NCBI RefSeq assembly: GCF_002288925.2
Contig: NW_022098049.1
Location: 879,409 to 943,408, forward strand
Length of the DNA: 64,000 nucleotides
Reading direction: 5' to 3'
Origin: Delphinapterus leucas
Lineage: Eukaryota > Chordata > Mammalia > Artiodactyla > Monodontidae
Shown here: positions 11,880 to 23,374 of the stretch, in pieces
Position numbering within the stretch: the first letter of the stretch is position 1
Layout: the number at the start of each line of letters is the position of its first letter
Translations under genes and position numbers: made by a program
The notes under the pieces: model-generated
Seen by the model: only the letters and a program-made list of their open reading frames with translations
Told to the model about the DNA's origin: nothing
The model's database searches: none

Positions 11880-12445
11880 AAAAATAAAATTGCTAAGACT
11901 GATGTCAAAGAGCATAGTGCCTATGTTTTCTCCCAGGATTTTTATGGTTTCAGGTTCCACATTTAAGTCCTTCATCCATTTGAGGTTCTTTTTGTACATG
12001 TTGTGAGAAAGCGGTACAGTTTTATTCTTTTGCATGTAGCTGTCCAGTTTTCCCAACACCTTTTGTTTGAGAGGCTGTCTTTTCCCTGTTGTATATTCTT
12101 GCCTTCTTGCCATAGATTAATTGATCATGTAAGTGTAGGTTCATTTCTGGGTTCTCTATTCTGTTGCACTGATCTATGTGTCTGTTTTTGTGCCAGTACC
12201 ATACTCTTTTGATTACTGTCACTTTGTAGTAGAGTGGGAAATCAGGGAGTGTGATATCCCCAGCTTTGTTCTTCTTTCTCAAGATTGTTTTGGCTACCTG
12301 GAGTCTTTTGTGTTTCCATACAAATTTCCAAGTTATTTGTTCTAGTTCTGTGAAAAAATGCCTTTGGTATTTTGATAAGGATTTCATTGAATCTGTAGAT
12401 TGCCTGGGATAGTAAGGTCATGTAAAAATATATATTTCTGTACAT
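11880..12445 (-). pseudogene. L1 ORF2 C-terminal relic
   Basis: Two overlapping minus-strand frames carry the end of the L1 endonuclease/reverse-transcriptase protein. The frame at 12022-12387 includes '[17 protein letters not shown]', '[16 protein letters not shown]', '[18 protein letters not shown]' and '[14 protein letters not shown]', hallmark ORF2p C-terminal phrases. The coding sense then shifts frame to the one at 11877-12113 with '[20 protein letters not shown]'. A further frame at 12242-12445 holds the preceding codons. At least one frameshift and stops make it a pseudogene. The endonuclease and RT catalytic domains are absent. Confidence 0.92.
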
Positions 12446-12544
12446 AAATGCAGTCTCTCCACCAGAAAAACACCTCCTTTTCCTGACTTCTTAGCTTTAA
12501 TGAAAAGCATTCTTTCTGCCATATTAAGTTGATTTCTTGTTTCA

Positions 12545-12695
12545 TTTATTTTTCTTTTGCTAGATTTTAATTTTCATGAGGACAGGATAAGATATTTGTC
12601 TTGTCTGTTGTTGTTTCCCAGAGAAAAAAGATCCCACAGTGCCTAAGGCATATTAGTCACCCAATAAACATTTGTTGAATGAGTCAATAAATTTA
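12545..12695 (+). mobile_element. L2 3' terminus
   Basis: 'cacagtgcctaaggcatatt' and 'cccaataaacatttgttgaa' followed by 'tgagtcaataaat' match the L2 3' end, which in the consensus reads as a 'gtgcctggcac' block followed by 'caataaatgtttgttgaatg'. Confidence 0.7.
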
Positions 12696-13379
12696 GAGTT
12701 TCAGAAAAGTGTAACAAAGAATATTTTATCCATTTAAAAATTGAGGTGGAAAGAGAAATAAAATGATGTAATAGATTTTTATATTAGTGGTTAATATTGC
12801 GTTAGATAAAATGCTTCCATAGGGGTTTAGGAATATAAATTTACATTATGAGTAAGTTTGATTTCTCATAAAATTATCATACTAGATTATTAAATTTAAT
12901 TGCAGGCAAAGAATCTGAGAATAAATAAACTGCCTTTAATCTTCTAGTCTCTCAAACTCTGACTCTCACAGTGGCTGGAATAAAAAAAAAAAGAATTTCA
13001 GACAGTGGTGGATATTATCAGATATATTTTCCCAACAGGATACAGGTAAACACGTTTGGAAACTCCAGCAGGAAACCTCTAGCCAAGATTTGCTGCCTAT
13101 GAGACCTGGGAAAGAGGATATTGGGCTAATCCTTGTCTGATATTTATGTGGGTGTCCTTAAAAGGGAGGAAGGAAATGGACTTTTTCCACAGCTGAATTC
13201 CAGATGTATCCAAAGGAACACATTTTACTCCTACTGATGTCAACTGTCTCCTAACTCCTTTCACTAATTATTACAGATTGGGCATTGTAAACCCATGTCA
13301 TTTCAGGCAACCACTCTCAATGTTCTTGGTGTATGGTGTCTCTCTGATCTCTGCTTCTTAGCTTAATAATAACAAGAAT
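12696..13379. other. Single-copy interval
   Basis: No repeat recognised apart from an A12 run near 12982. The block 13010-13330 is moderate in GC and looks unique. No frame is worth reporting. Confidence 0.4.
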
Positions 13380-13560
13380 AGGAAAAATAACTGCCATGTA
13401 ATGGGCATCTAGTGTTTGGCACGTCTTTGCGTACATCACCTACTGTAATCCTCATGGCAAACCTGGTAGTAGTTACTACGATCTATATTTTACAGTTGAT
13501 GAAATCAGGGGCCAGAGTTAGTGACTCTGTGAACTGTTGAGTTCAGTAGAGTCTCAAGCT
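13380..13560 (-). mobile_element. MIR, reverse orientation
   Basis: 'tagtgtttggcacgtctttg', 'acctactgtaatcctcatgg', 'acctggtagtagttacta' and 'tttacagttgatgaaatca' follow the reverse MIR consensus through its conserved core. Confidence 0.75.
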
Positions 13561-15096
13561 GAGGGTTTCTTGTAGCAGTGTTTCCTACAAAACCTAAGAG
13601 AGACATCCTTAAAAAATCCTTAAGAAATGAAGGTCAAGATTAAGTGTGAGCATGTTAATTTCAGTTTTTTCTTTCCAGTCCCTGTGTCTATGTAATGTTG
13701 AAGCAACAGCTCCATTCAAACCAGCCTTTGGACAACTGAACCATCCAATCAAGTGATCAACCAACTTAAAAATAAATGAATTGTCAGTTTGATATTTAGA
13801 GTCAAAACATACAGTTTACAAACAACATATCCTTGGTTTCATTGGTCTTAGCATTGCAGGTGATACATAATTATTACATAAATTAGAACTACCATGACTT
13901 TTGTGCCTTCCGTATCTTATTTGGTCTTCTTTACATGACTTCAGAGATTTGATGGTTAAAAAAATATATTTATCTTGTCCAGCCAAAAATGTGTTTTCTC
14001 ACCTGCTATCTAAGAAAGGTTTCAGACCTAAGAGGCAGGGAGATGGCCAATTCAAGCCTTCTTTCAAATGTTTGGGTTTTGAGACAGCCAGTGCTATTTG
14101 CCAGCTGGAATGTAATTGGATTTGGGAAAGGATCATTTTCACCATGAAACTTGAGTAAGTCATTACTTTAGCCTTCAAGACCCCTGATAGAGATCTAATC
14201 CCAAAACTCCAGAGAAAAAGAAACTCTCCTAAAAGGAGAATGAATTCACTGGGGATCTGATTTCTCAAAGAATGTGATTCTAAAGGATTGATCAGTAAGA
14301 CACAGATAATGCCTTATGCCATAATGATTCTCTAACCATCGATGGACAATTGTTATTTTCATCCTGCATTACTCACAATATAAATCTCTGCCTGGCTGCC
14401 AGTCCTCACTTACCACTGTTTTCCAAATCCAGAACAATTTCAGCCTCACTTGTAGGCCTGACCTGTCTTTAGGGATTTTCCTAACTCAAGATAGAAGAAA
14501 TATAACTTGGGACTCAGCCTCCAGCTCTGATTGGGTACTCAGTTCTACTCTACTTCTGAGACATGGTCCATATTTGTTCCTCATATTTGGTAACAAGATT
14601 CCTCTTTTGTATCTTGTACTTGTTTTTATATTTGGGGACCTATACCTCTAAAACTGGGATCTGAATTTATTCTTTTCAAGCCAGCTTCCAGGAACTAAAG
14701 CTCTGGCCCTGTTTCTTGCCCGTATGCCTGAGGCATTTTTACTCAATTGCAGATTTTCTTTGATACCTACCAAGCTACCCAGATTCCTCACAATTATTTG
14801 CTCTGGATTCCCATCCCCTCAGTAAGCCCCTCTATTTACTTCCTCCAATCCCTATCTCATAATAACTGCTTCCTGAATACCGTTTTTGTAATTAACTTTT
14901 TGCATCCGTGGTTGTTGATGGACTGGACTTACTCAAGGTACATGTGGCTGCTCTCTTTCCTGTGCCCATCTCTCCCAGAGCACTTGTGTTTGCCCTGTTC
15001 CATTGCATCACTCAACTTTGGGTAGACATATGACACATAGGGTCCCATAAATCCTAACTGCTGAATATGCATACAAATATCCCATTCTGGTCAGTG

Positions 15097-15118
15097 TGTG
15101 GGATTGCATAATCCCACA
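15097..15118. repeat. 22-bp hairpin palindrome
   Basis: Arms tgtgggatt (15097-15105) and aatcccaca (15110-15118) are perfectly complementary around a 4-base loop, gcat. It lies in single-copy DNA away from any recognised transposon. It could be a protein-binding dyad or chance. Confidence 0.85.
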
Positions 15119-15639
15119 TGCCATATAGCACTGCTGGCACAGTTCTTGCAGGAACAATTCCTCTTCCTGGAAATAATCACCACCAGAAGCATTAAATTTT
15201 GCATCACCCTGGGAAACCACTTGAACTATTCTGTGAGAGTGAGGAAGATATCAAGTATCAGTCCTGGAATCAACTTTTCTTAGAACAAAAAAACTGTGTT
15301 TGTGCTATCCTGATCACAGCAATTTTTCCCTGCATATTTTGAAAAAACACATATGCTTATATTATTTTATATATTTAGGTGTATAGTGCCGAAATTTCCC
15401 AATTCAAATTATGAGGATATTTGAGCAATGGAGGTGCTTGCTTCTCCAGAGGTCCTTAAAATTAGGATAGGTACTCACTTATTTGCGATTTAGAACAAAG
15501 GCAAAAATTCTACCCAAATTTCTGGCTCCATATCAAGCCCTGTATCTGTAGGTTGCATTTTGTGGTGTTCATTTTGGCTCCTGAAGGTCTATTTTACATA
15601 TAGAATTTATCATTAAAATTACAAAAATTATAAATAAGT

Positions 15640-15702
15640 TAATATATGTAATATATATAGACGTATTTATACATATATACACATATATGTGTGTGTAGTC
15701 AC
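15640..15702. repeat. AT/GT alternating tract
   Basis: Mixed TA, CA and TG dinucleotide repeats with interruptions, including the self-complementary cacatatatgtg near 15680. Confidence 0.75.
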
Positions 15703-15734
15703 AGAACATTTTACCAAGTGCATTTGCATATAAT

Positions 15735-15870
15735 ATTTCATTAAAAGTCTCAAAATTCACTGCAAATTAAATATTATCTCCATTTTATAGATGTAGAAGC
15801 AGAAATCTTAAGTGAGTTGATTAAAATCTCTAACAAAACCAGGAGCTGATTTCAGGTACTGTAGTTCCAA
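15735..15870 (-). mobile_element. MIR fragment
   Basis: 'tattatctccattttatag' then 'gtagaagcagaaatctta' and 'gagctgatttcaggtact' follow the reverse MIR core and its 3' side. Heavily diverged. Confidence 0.6.
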
Positions 15871-16199
15871 ATCTCCCATTGTTTCCTCATATTCCACTTA
15901 CCAAGCTTACTGCCTTAGCATCACCTCTCCCTATTAGGGTCACCAGTACATAGTATGTTACACTTTGAAATACATGCTATAAAAGGAAGACTCAGACCAA
16001 ACCTTCAACAAAGCATCCAGTCTGGTAAATTGTAATATTTTATATTTCAACTATCCTTGAGAAAAAAATTATTAACTGCCTAGATAACCTAGGATGGAAA
16101 ATTTTATTTTTTCCCTTTACCTAGAATGGGAGAGGAAAGTAGCAGAATCATCAAACATCTGTTCTTGAAAATGAAGTACTGATATTTCATTTCTTTTTT
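15871..16199. other. Unassigned AT-rich stretch
   Basis: Nothing recognised beyond short homopolymers. Confidence 0.35.
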
Positions 16200-16400
16200 A
16201 ACTTAGTTTTTCAGATAATACATTTTGTTTGGGCATTTATTAAGTATTAGGCACAGTGATAGAAACTGAGAATACAAAGATAAGAAAAAGACAGCATCTC
16301 TTCTGCGGTTGTTCATAGTTTAGTGATGAATGCTGTAATGCTTTTAATAGAGGGGTCCACAAAATGTTCTGAAAACTTCAAGGGGGAGAATGCCACTCTA
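16200..16400 (+). mobile_element. Ancient interspersed repeat, family not named
   Basis: 'gcatttattaagtattaggc', 'acagtgatagaaactgagaa' and 'tacaaagataagaaaaagac', then 'gtaatgcttttaatagaggg', follow a very common ancient mammalian repeat plan (end point, tally of state, then loss of stock). Similar text appears at 19785, 60240 and 63595. I know the pattern but not the family name. Confidence 0.45.
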
Positions 16401-16699
16401 TTTTTGGAAGTATAAAAAACTGAATTGAGTAAAAAGTCACTTAAGAAAGGAAAAGAAGAAAAAAAATAAATCTGTTGAGTAAGGAATTCAGATTGAAGGA
16501 AGTCCACATATTAAGGCTTAAAATAATGCAATTATCAAGAATATTCTGGAACTGGTGTGTTGTGGACAAAGAAGGGTTATACATCAGTCTGTAAGTTAGT
16601 TTAGGCCAGGAAGAATCACAAATATCATTCTGAGATTTTTCTAACCATTCCAACAGTTCATACGTGGAAGCATTGAAGGAGATCCTGAAATCTTCTGGC
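16401..16699. other. Unassigned, AT-rich
   Basis: An A-rich stretch at 16443-16472 is the only low-complexity feature. Confidence 0.35.
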
Positions 16700-17160
16700 C
16701 AAGTCCCTAAATTTGATTTCCCTCAAAAGCAGAGCCTGAGACAAGGATTTTGTTACAAGTAATTTATTTGGCATGCGATCTCAGGAATCCAGGTGAGGGA
16801 ATGGAGAGGGGAGGAAAGGAAAGGAAGAAAGCCATTAGTGGATGTCAAAATGAGTTGGTTACCACTGTGACATCTAGGGCCCAATCTGGCTTGGGATTCA
16901 CTGGGAGATGCAGAATAGACCATAGTGTTGCCCTAGCAAGCGTGAGGAATCTGGAGCATTCATCTACACTCTCTACTCTTCATCCACTGTGGGTAATTCC
17001 TAGGGCATCCTTCCCAGAACTTCTGGCTTGACCTAAACTAAGAGCATTCTCATTAGAGAAGCCTTTAGGTGGAGAGATAGAGGACATGTTAGCTCATAGG
17101 AGAGCCGTGTGTAGGTGATCTCTTAGGTGGGCCTGTAGTTTTATAGGACTACAAAGAGGA
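16700..17160 (-). mobile_element. ERVL-like LTR relic
   Basis: 'aaaagcagagcctgagacaa', 'aagtaatttatttggcatgc', 'gatctcaggaatccaggtga' and 'gttaccactgtgacatctag' follow a recurrent mammalian LTR-like repeat read in antisense. The same opening phrase (gcagagcctgaga) recurs at 46976. The family is not assigned with certainty. Confidence 0.45.
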
Positions 17161-18009
17161 TCATATTTATTTCTTTACAAAGTGTGAAACTAGCCTATTC
17201 TATCTGGGAGGCAACAGTGGAGACCCCCTTGAAGAGGCTGTGAATTTTAAGTCATTAGGGTTTTCTTCCTTGTCATCTCCTTCAATGAGTCTGCCTCCAT
17301 GGTAAATCTGAAACATGCCCAAACCATATCATCCATGATAGAATCCCACTGCCTGCTGAGAAGGTTAGTTTTTAAAATCTGGGGTATCCTAATTGCAGTC
17401 AGCAGGCTTCCTTTGAATGCCTATGGGGCCTGGGAAAGCAAACTGTGTTTGTTATTTGTCCTCCTTGGGATATACAATATCAAGAAACAAGGCCCACCTT
17501 CCAAGGCTTCAATCTCTTTTCTTGCTCCAGATTGCAAATGACATCCTTGTGTGGGATGCATTAAAATCCTTTGTGTCCTGGTATCAGCCGGAGGCCTGCT
17601 CAGTGTACACCCTGGCAGCTCTCATAATGAGGAATAATAGGCAACATGTTTCCTTAAGATTTGTTATCTTTTCTCACTCAGCCCCAGCCAATGGGTCTGC
17701 TGGGCATTTTCTGAGCCCTGCTTTGGTGCAATAATGTGGAAGGCGAGATAGTAGAGCAGCATTTGTTATGGGATTCCAGCTGCAAACCTAACATCTGCTG
17801 AGTATTCTGTAACTTTCTTTGAACATAATTAAATACAATCACCAACCTTCCCCTTGGCCTCCCACCATAGACCCCATTAGAAAAGGGGAAGAAACTGACA
17901 TCAAACGTATGTGGAAAATGCTGAACAATGAAACTAATTCAACCTCAATTTACCCATCCATTTCTGCTAAAGAAGCATTTGAATCATTATTGTCCTGAAA
18001 GCCTTTCTG
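17161..18009. other. Single-copy block, higher GC
   Basis: Moderately GC-richer than its surroundings with no recognisable transposon from about 17290 to 17900. An open plus-strand frame of 105 codons (17417-17734) exists, but its predicted protein shows no domain and no codon pattern suggestive of coding. More plausible as conserved non-coding DNA than as an exon. Confidence 0.4.
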
Positions 18010-18085
18010 CTTTTCTTCCTTTCTTTTTTCCTTCCTTCCTCCTTCCCTTTCTCTCTCCTCTCTTCTCTCTCTCTTTCTTTCATCA
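18010..18085 (+). repeat. Polypyrimidine (CT) tract
   Basis: About 75 bases almost wholly C and T, moving from CTTTCCTTCC-like to TCTCTCTCTT-like units. The complementary strand is a homopurine run, a possible triplex former. Confidence 0.9.
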
Positions 18086-18184
18086 TTTTCTTAAACAAAT
18101 ATTTATTAAGTACATTACAGTACCCATGCAAGATAGACATCTGCCCTTATAAGTTTAAAGTTATTTAAAACAAGTTCAGAAACA

Positions 18185-18375
18185 CAGTATCATGATTAGT
18201 GGGAAAAGCATTGACTTTGTAATCAGATGTACCTGGGTATAAATGCTTCTCAACTATTTCCTAATTATTTCACTTCCCTGGGTCTCCTTTCCTCATGTAT
18301 AAAATGGCAAATGTTATTTTTTTAAATTCACAAGGTTGTTGTGAAATATAAACTAGTTAACAAACCATAACACAT
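18185..18375 (+). mobile_element. MIR, near full core
   Basis: 'agcattgactttgtaatcag', 'tacctgggtataaatgcttc', 'tttcctcatgtataaaatgg' and 'aaggttgttgtgaaatataa' follow sense MIR from its tRNA-related head through the core. Confidence 0.75.
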
Positions 18376-19544
18376 GAAGCAACATATTACAGCTTTTCTG
18401 CTTGTCTCAGAACAAGTCCCTTTGTTCTTTGAAAAGAGTTAGACACTCCCTGTTTTCTGAATAAATGAGGAGGGGAATGTTAATCTTTTAACATTTTAAG
18501 AATATACGACTGTCTCTGGCCAGAAGAATATATTCCCATATTCATAGAAACAAACAATTTCAGAGTCAGAAGGGACTTTTACTCTATATAGATGAGAAAA
18601 TAAACAACTTTAACGAATATGCCTCAAGTCATACAATTAATTGAGGGTTGAGAGTTGGCTGAAACTCAAGTCTTATGGCTTCTCTCCCAGTACTCCTTCA
18701 ACTCGCTGCTCTAGAGAGTCAATTTGAGATATAGGCGACTGGCCGAACGTGAAAATGGAGAGTCTGTTGTAATCTCTCTCTTACATCTGCTACTAGATTC
18801 CGTTTTCTTTTAAAAATATGTTTGTAACGTAATCATGACATTTTTGTGGTAGAGAACATTGATTGCTCATAGAGCAGTCATCCCCATCCTCTTCTTTTCT
18901 GAAATAGCCTTCATTCCACATAGAAGCTAAAAAGGATAGCTTCTTCCTTTCCCAGTCTCTTCAAAAGCTAAGATATGGGTATGAAATTAACGTCAGCTGA
19001 TGGTACATGAGGGGATGGCTGATGCTGCATGGGGGGAATGTGTTCTGTTACTTACAACTTACAAGCTGTTTATTAAAAATATATATGCAAAAATAGTAAA
19101 ACTAATCTATAATGTTAATATTTTGATTTTGTTACATTTGTTTGCATGTCTTTGCATATACGCACATCTATGTGAGCTCAAACATGTACATACATATATA
19201 TACATGGTCACTTGTAAGTAGTACTTTGAAACCTTTTTCGTGTGGTATTACCAATTTCCCATACAATTTAAAATTCTTCTACACCATTATTTTGGCTATA
19301 CAATACTCTAACTTTTGACTAACTGGATGTTTATTTAAGCAGCTCCCTACCATTGATCATTAAGCTTATTTCCAACATTTTATATTATAAACAACATCTT
19401 CATGACTATCCACAAAACTAGAGTTGTCTTTCTTTCCCATAGCATACTAGTTTTCTCAAAACTGCATTTATAATGGCATTATTTTACTGAAAAGCCTGGA
19501 AAGAGAAAGTTACTTTGGAAAGTTTTATACTTTCTAAAGTGCTT
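18376..19544. other. Single-copy AT-rich interval
   Basis: No transposon recognised with certainty. 19040-19420 has phrases reminiscent of an old L1 3' UTR in antisense ('accattattttggctataca', 'taagcttatttccaacat', 'attataaacaacatcttcat'), but similarity is weak. No gene. Confidence 0.4.
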
Positions 19545-19695
19545 TTATATTCATTGTCTCTTTTGACCCTCACAGTGATCTGTTGAAGGTGATTGGGTAG
19601 CTATTATTAACTCTATTTTTTAGGTGTAAAAACTAAGGATTACTGTTCGATTGGCTTTCTTAAGAACTAAGCTAGTATGTGGCATGTCATTAAAG
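19545..19695 (-). mobile_element. MIR fragment
   Basis: 'aaagtgcttttatattcatt', 'ttgaccctcacagtgatctg' and 'gggtagctattattaactct' run in reverse MIR order up to the 'gctagtatgtggc' end. Confidence 0.7.
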
Positions 19696-19784
19696 GTTTT
19701 TTTGACTCTAAAGTATAGTATCTTCTATCTTTCTTTTCCTTTTATCTTCCTACCTGTCTGCTTTCCTCCGTTTTTATTATTTTT

Positions 19785-19965
19785 TTGACTAAAGAAAACA
19801 TTATCTCTGCCCTTGAGTTGCTTATAATTCACTGGGGGAGAAAGGCAAGTAAATTGACATTTACATTATCTTGTGAAAAATGCAACTATGGAAGAATGAA
19901 GGAGTAGCTCTTAAATCAAACAGGAAAAGCTTCCTAGGAAAAGTAAAATTTAAGGAGAGCTACTC
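19785..19965 (+). mobile_element. Ancient interspersed repeat, same type as 16200
   Basis: 'ttatctctgcccttgagttg', 'ttataattcactgggggaga' and 'gcttcctaggaaaagtaaaa' match the middle and late part of the ancient repeat plan noted at 16200. Confidence 0.45.
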
Positions 19966-20084
19966 CATATCAAGCTCATAATTCTCACTGAGGTGTTTAA
20001 AAGTCCCTCTAATCAATTATAACCTCACTTTAAAATCTCCACTTCTTTGGAATTACGATATTACATTCAAATAAGGAAGAGTCC

Positions 20085-20300
20085 CTCCCTGTCTTTGGCC
20101 ATCGACACTGCCCTCATCCTATACTCCTTGACTATACCAGCCCTCCTTCATTATGTATACAATCTGTTGTCTTATGAATACTTATTCCACTTAATACAAT
20201 CTTCCCAAACCACCCCCCTCTCTAAATCCTACTCATCACATAAAACCCAGTTCAAGATTTATGTCTTTCATGAAACCAGAATCAGCACCTATGGCTGTGC
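20085..20300 (+). mobile_element. L2 fragment
   Basis: Pyrimidine-rich L2 3' phrases: 'aaatcctactcatcacata', 'acccagttcaagatttatg' and 'ctttcatgaaaccagaatca', the counterparts of the 'cttcaaggcccagctcaa' and 'ccaggaagccttccctga' blocks of L2. Confidence 0.5.
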
Positions 20301-20805
20301 CTGAGAAATACAGAATTCTCATATAGTTGGAGAAGACTATAACCTTCATTCTGTAAAATTTTCCATTCTCTGACCACAATTAAAGAAACACTAGATTGCC
20401 TACTATTATCAGTTATTGTGCCTTGGACCAGGGCTACAGAGATATTTAGGGTATGGTCACTTCTAAGAGAAGGTCATTGTAATAGTCCAAGGATAGTGAG
20501 ATGGTAACCTTCTGAGAAATGAGTTCTATATGTGTCCCCTTTTCTTCCCTTCTACAGATTTCTGTCTTTCTAGCTTTTTGATACAGGTGAGTATTAAATG
20601 ATAGTGGTCTTGCATCTGAGTTTTCATAATCTTCTCAGAAGCTTAGAAGAGCTTCACAACTAGGACAAAATATCAGAAGGCTGAAGAGATGCCACTCAGA
20701 GGAGATTGAACAAAGCTGATATAAAAAGAGGCTGCCTGAGAAGGTGCTGACTGACAAAGACGTCCATTCAATGGACTTTGCCTTTGGAAGCCACTTCCCC
20801 TGGAT

Positions 20806-21002
20806 TCTCAGAGATCTCTTTTTTTTTTTTTTAAATTTTATTTTATTATTATTTTTTTATATGGCATTTTCTTATTAGTTATCTATTTTATACATATTAG
20901 TGTGTATATGTCAATCTCAATCTCCCAGTTCATCCCACCCCCCCCACCCCCCACTTTCCCCCCTTGGTGTCCATACGTTTGTTCTTTACATATCTCAGAG
21001 AT
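20806..21002 (-). mobile_element. 5'-truncated L1 insert with TSD, antisense
   Basis: The insert 20816-20992 opens with a T-run and continues 'gttatctattttatacatat', 'tagtgtgtatatgtcaatct', a C-rich run (20938-20952) and 'ttggtgtccatacgtttgtt', which is the reverse complement of an L1 3' UTR variant of cetartiodactyls. A 10-bp target duplication tctcagagat flanks it (20806-20815 and 20993-21002). Its UTR differs from that of the L1 at 6168, so two L1 3'-end lineages are present in this window. Confidence 0.88.
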
Positions 21003-21429
21003 TTCTGATAATGCTTGGCAACACTGTTTTGGAAATGGTATTTAGATTTATGTTAATAGACTTCACTGTAATTAACATCTATCAAAGCATTCAGGGGAAT
21101 TTGGAACCTTTACCTTCTTGGCATGAGATCAATGCAATAGAGAAAAGGCATTTTGGTTGACAACTAAGCCAAAGTCCCAGAAATATCACTCAAGAACTCG
21201 GGATTTTGGCACTGAAAACAAAAGTACATAAATATATTGCCGAGGGCAATCTCCATAAATTGGATTTGAGTTGCCAAACCATGACGGAGGGCCAAAAGAT
21301 AGGCAAGTTATGCAGACCATTAGAAGTTAAGTGGGCAAATATAAATTTAAAAAATTGATTACAGAAATACTTTGTTTTCTGAAGAACCTGACCTGTCCAC
21401 ACAGAGAAATGCATTTAATTTTATAATAA
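21003..21429. other. Unassigned interval
   Basis: No element recognised; no gene. Confidence 0.35.
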
Positions 21430-22025
21430 ATACTTGCATTAGTAATCTATTGTTGCAAAAAAAATTACCACAAATTTAGGGGATTAAAACAACACACTTT
21501 TACTATTCCAAAGTTTCTGTGGATCAGGAGTCTGGGCGCAGCTTATCTGGATTTTCTGCAAGGCTGTAATCAAGGTGTCAGCTGGGCTCCATTCTCATCT
21601 GGAGGAAAGACTGGGGAAGAATCCACTTCTTCCACTTTGTGAAGAAGTTCACACAGGTTTTTGGTAGAATGTATTTCCTTTTGTAGGATTGATGGCCCTA
21701 GCTTCTTGCTGGCTGTCAGCTGGAGGCTGTCCTCAGCTCCTAAAGGCTGCTCATAGTTCCTTGATATGTGGGGTTTTCCAACTGGCCTTTTAATTTATCA
21801 AGTTGACAAGGAGAATATCTAGAGCCAGTTGACTAGTAGAGTCATATATTTTAACATAATCATGGGAGTGATGTCAGATTCATCCCTTTTGCCATATTTT
21901 ATTGATTAGTAGCAAATCACAGGTCCCTCCCAAAATGCAATAGGAGGAGATTGAACAAAGCTGTAACCACCAGGAGGCAGAGATCATGGATATCATCCAG
22001 ATCTGTCTGCCACTATAAGGAATAA
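21430..22025 (-). mobile_element. MLT1-type MaLR solo LTR, antisense
   Basis: Plus-strand text follows antisense MLT1: 'gcattagtaatctattgttg', 'taccacaaatttagggga', 'ggatcaggagtctgggcgca', 'tgtaatcaaggtgtcagctg', 'cttcttgctggctgtcagct' and, near the end, 'aggaggcagagatcatggat'. It spans nearly the whole LTR. Subfamily not assigned. Confidence 0.75.
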
Positions 22026-22079
22026 AAGGTTCATGGTTGTGTATGGATACACTGAGTTCTAAACTCAAGCATCATTTTT

Positions 22080-22735
22080 AAATCTATACCTTTCCTCTCT
22101 GGACTACTGCCACAGTTTCCGAATTGGTCTCTTAGCTCCTAATTTTACTCCTAAAAATCATCCTCCAGAGAACAAGGTTTATTTAAAATCCAGTTTTAAC
22201 ATGTCACAGACCTGCTGGTTGCTCTTCCTTCCCTAGTCCCCCACCTGCCTTCAGGTTAAATCCAGAATCTTTAGAATGGAACTATACTGAATGTATACAG
22301 CACATCTCTTCAGTTTTACTTCTGGCCTCTTCAGCTCTGCTTCTTATCACACTTCTTATGTTACCCTGCATGTAGTATGCTATTTCTCTTCTTAGCCTTT
22401 GCATATGATCACTACTTTCCCTCAAATAACTTCCTTACCTTCCCTGGCACTTCCTTCATCTGGAAAATTCTAACTTGTTCTTTAAGAAAATGCTGGCTTC
22501 GTCTCCTGTAAGAAGCCCTCTCTGTTATTTCCGTGCAGTTTCTCAAATTCTTTAACACTCTTTGCATAGCTGAACAGCCTAGTACCAACCCGCTATGTTA
22601 TGTTGATTATTTTGTTTTTCTGTCTCCTCCAACTTGTCTCTGGACAAATTCAGGGGAGAATTATGTTTTGCTCACTTCAAAGTTCCTGATATTAGCATTG
22701 TACAATGTCATTTGAATGAATCGATGAATTAACAA
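22080..22735 (+). mobile_element. L2 3' region, about 650 bp
   Basis: Long colinear L2 similarity: 'ctctctggactactgccac', 'acctgctggttgctcttcc', 'agcctttgcatatgatcact', 'cacttccttcatctggaaaa', 'aagaagccctctctgttatt' and 'gacaaattcaggggagaat', finishing at 'tgaatgaatcgatgaatt'. No intact frame. Confidence 0.8.
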
Positions 22736-23374
22736 AATAGTCCTTGTCAGTAAATATATAATGTCGATTTTGGCTTCAGGATTTTTTTTCTTGAATGCAC
22801 ATCCTTCGTGAGATATCAGTATGTTGTAATTTTAGTAGTAGTATTTTTCCACGTTATTGGGTGTTTGAATTTCACCTATCGTTTCAGAAGAAAATTTAAA
22901 AGCCGTGAACGTTGGATTTTTGAGATACAAGTTGCAAATATTCCCCCTTAATTTATCTATCATTTAATGTTGCCTATTATGTTTGGCAATAGTTTTAAAA
23001 ACTTTTTATGAGGTAAATATTTTCTTTTGATTATTTCCATGTTGTTATCTTCTCTGATTGACACAGAAAATTAAACAGTTCATGTGCCAAAGTGGAAGAG
23101 GGAAATTTACTCATTCTTTGGTTAACACTGATACCATAATCAGAATAGACACATACAATGTAGTGGTTTAAATAAACATATCTTACAATGCCTTGCACAC
23201 ATCAGGTGTTCAATAAATATTAATTGTGTTCCTCCATTATTTTTAGTCACACATAATACCCATGTATTTGTAGGCAAATACATACAAACATAGAAACACA
23301 AACTCACCTATTCATATATTCTTAATTCAGAAATCGATCATGTTTAGGGGTTTTCTCAAAATATCATATTTTGC
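22736..23374 (+). other. Mostly single-copy; L2 terminus inside
   Basis: AT-rich sequence. At about 23170-23235 the phrase 'aatgccttgcacacatcagg' followed by 'gttcaataaatattaattg' is another L2 3' terminus. The rest is unassigned. Confidence 0.5.

Larger units (their letters stand above)
10645..12450 (-). mobile_element. 5'-truncated L1, 1.8 kb, antisense
   Basis: Read on the minus strand this is the 3' third of an L1: the C-terminal part of ORF2 (about 12445 to 11880) followed by a long 3' UTR down to a T-rich end near 10645. On the plus strand the usual antisense phrases are plain: 'ggggctgcaccaatttacat', 'atagccattctaacaggtgt', 'ctgatttgcattttcctgat' and 'gttctttgtatattttggat'. An (AT)n/(GT)n tract at 11120-11188 sits inside the UTR. 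Divergence suggests a boreoeutherian-age L1M-type copy. It is not competent to move. Confidence 0.92.
13561..15734. other. 2.1-kb single-copy interval
   Basis: No transposon recognised. Frames up to 92 codons (14747-15025) occur but have no protein-like pattern I recognise. A perfect 9-bp-arm palindrome sits at 15097-15118. An alternating AT/GT stretch occurs at about 15640-15700. Confidence 0.4.
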
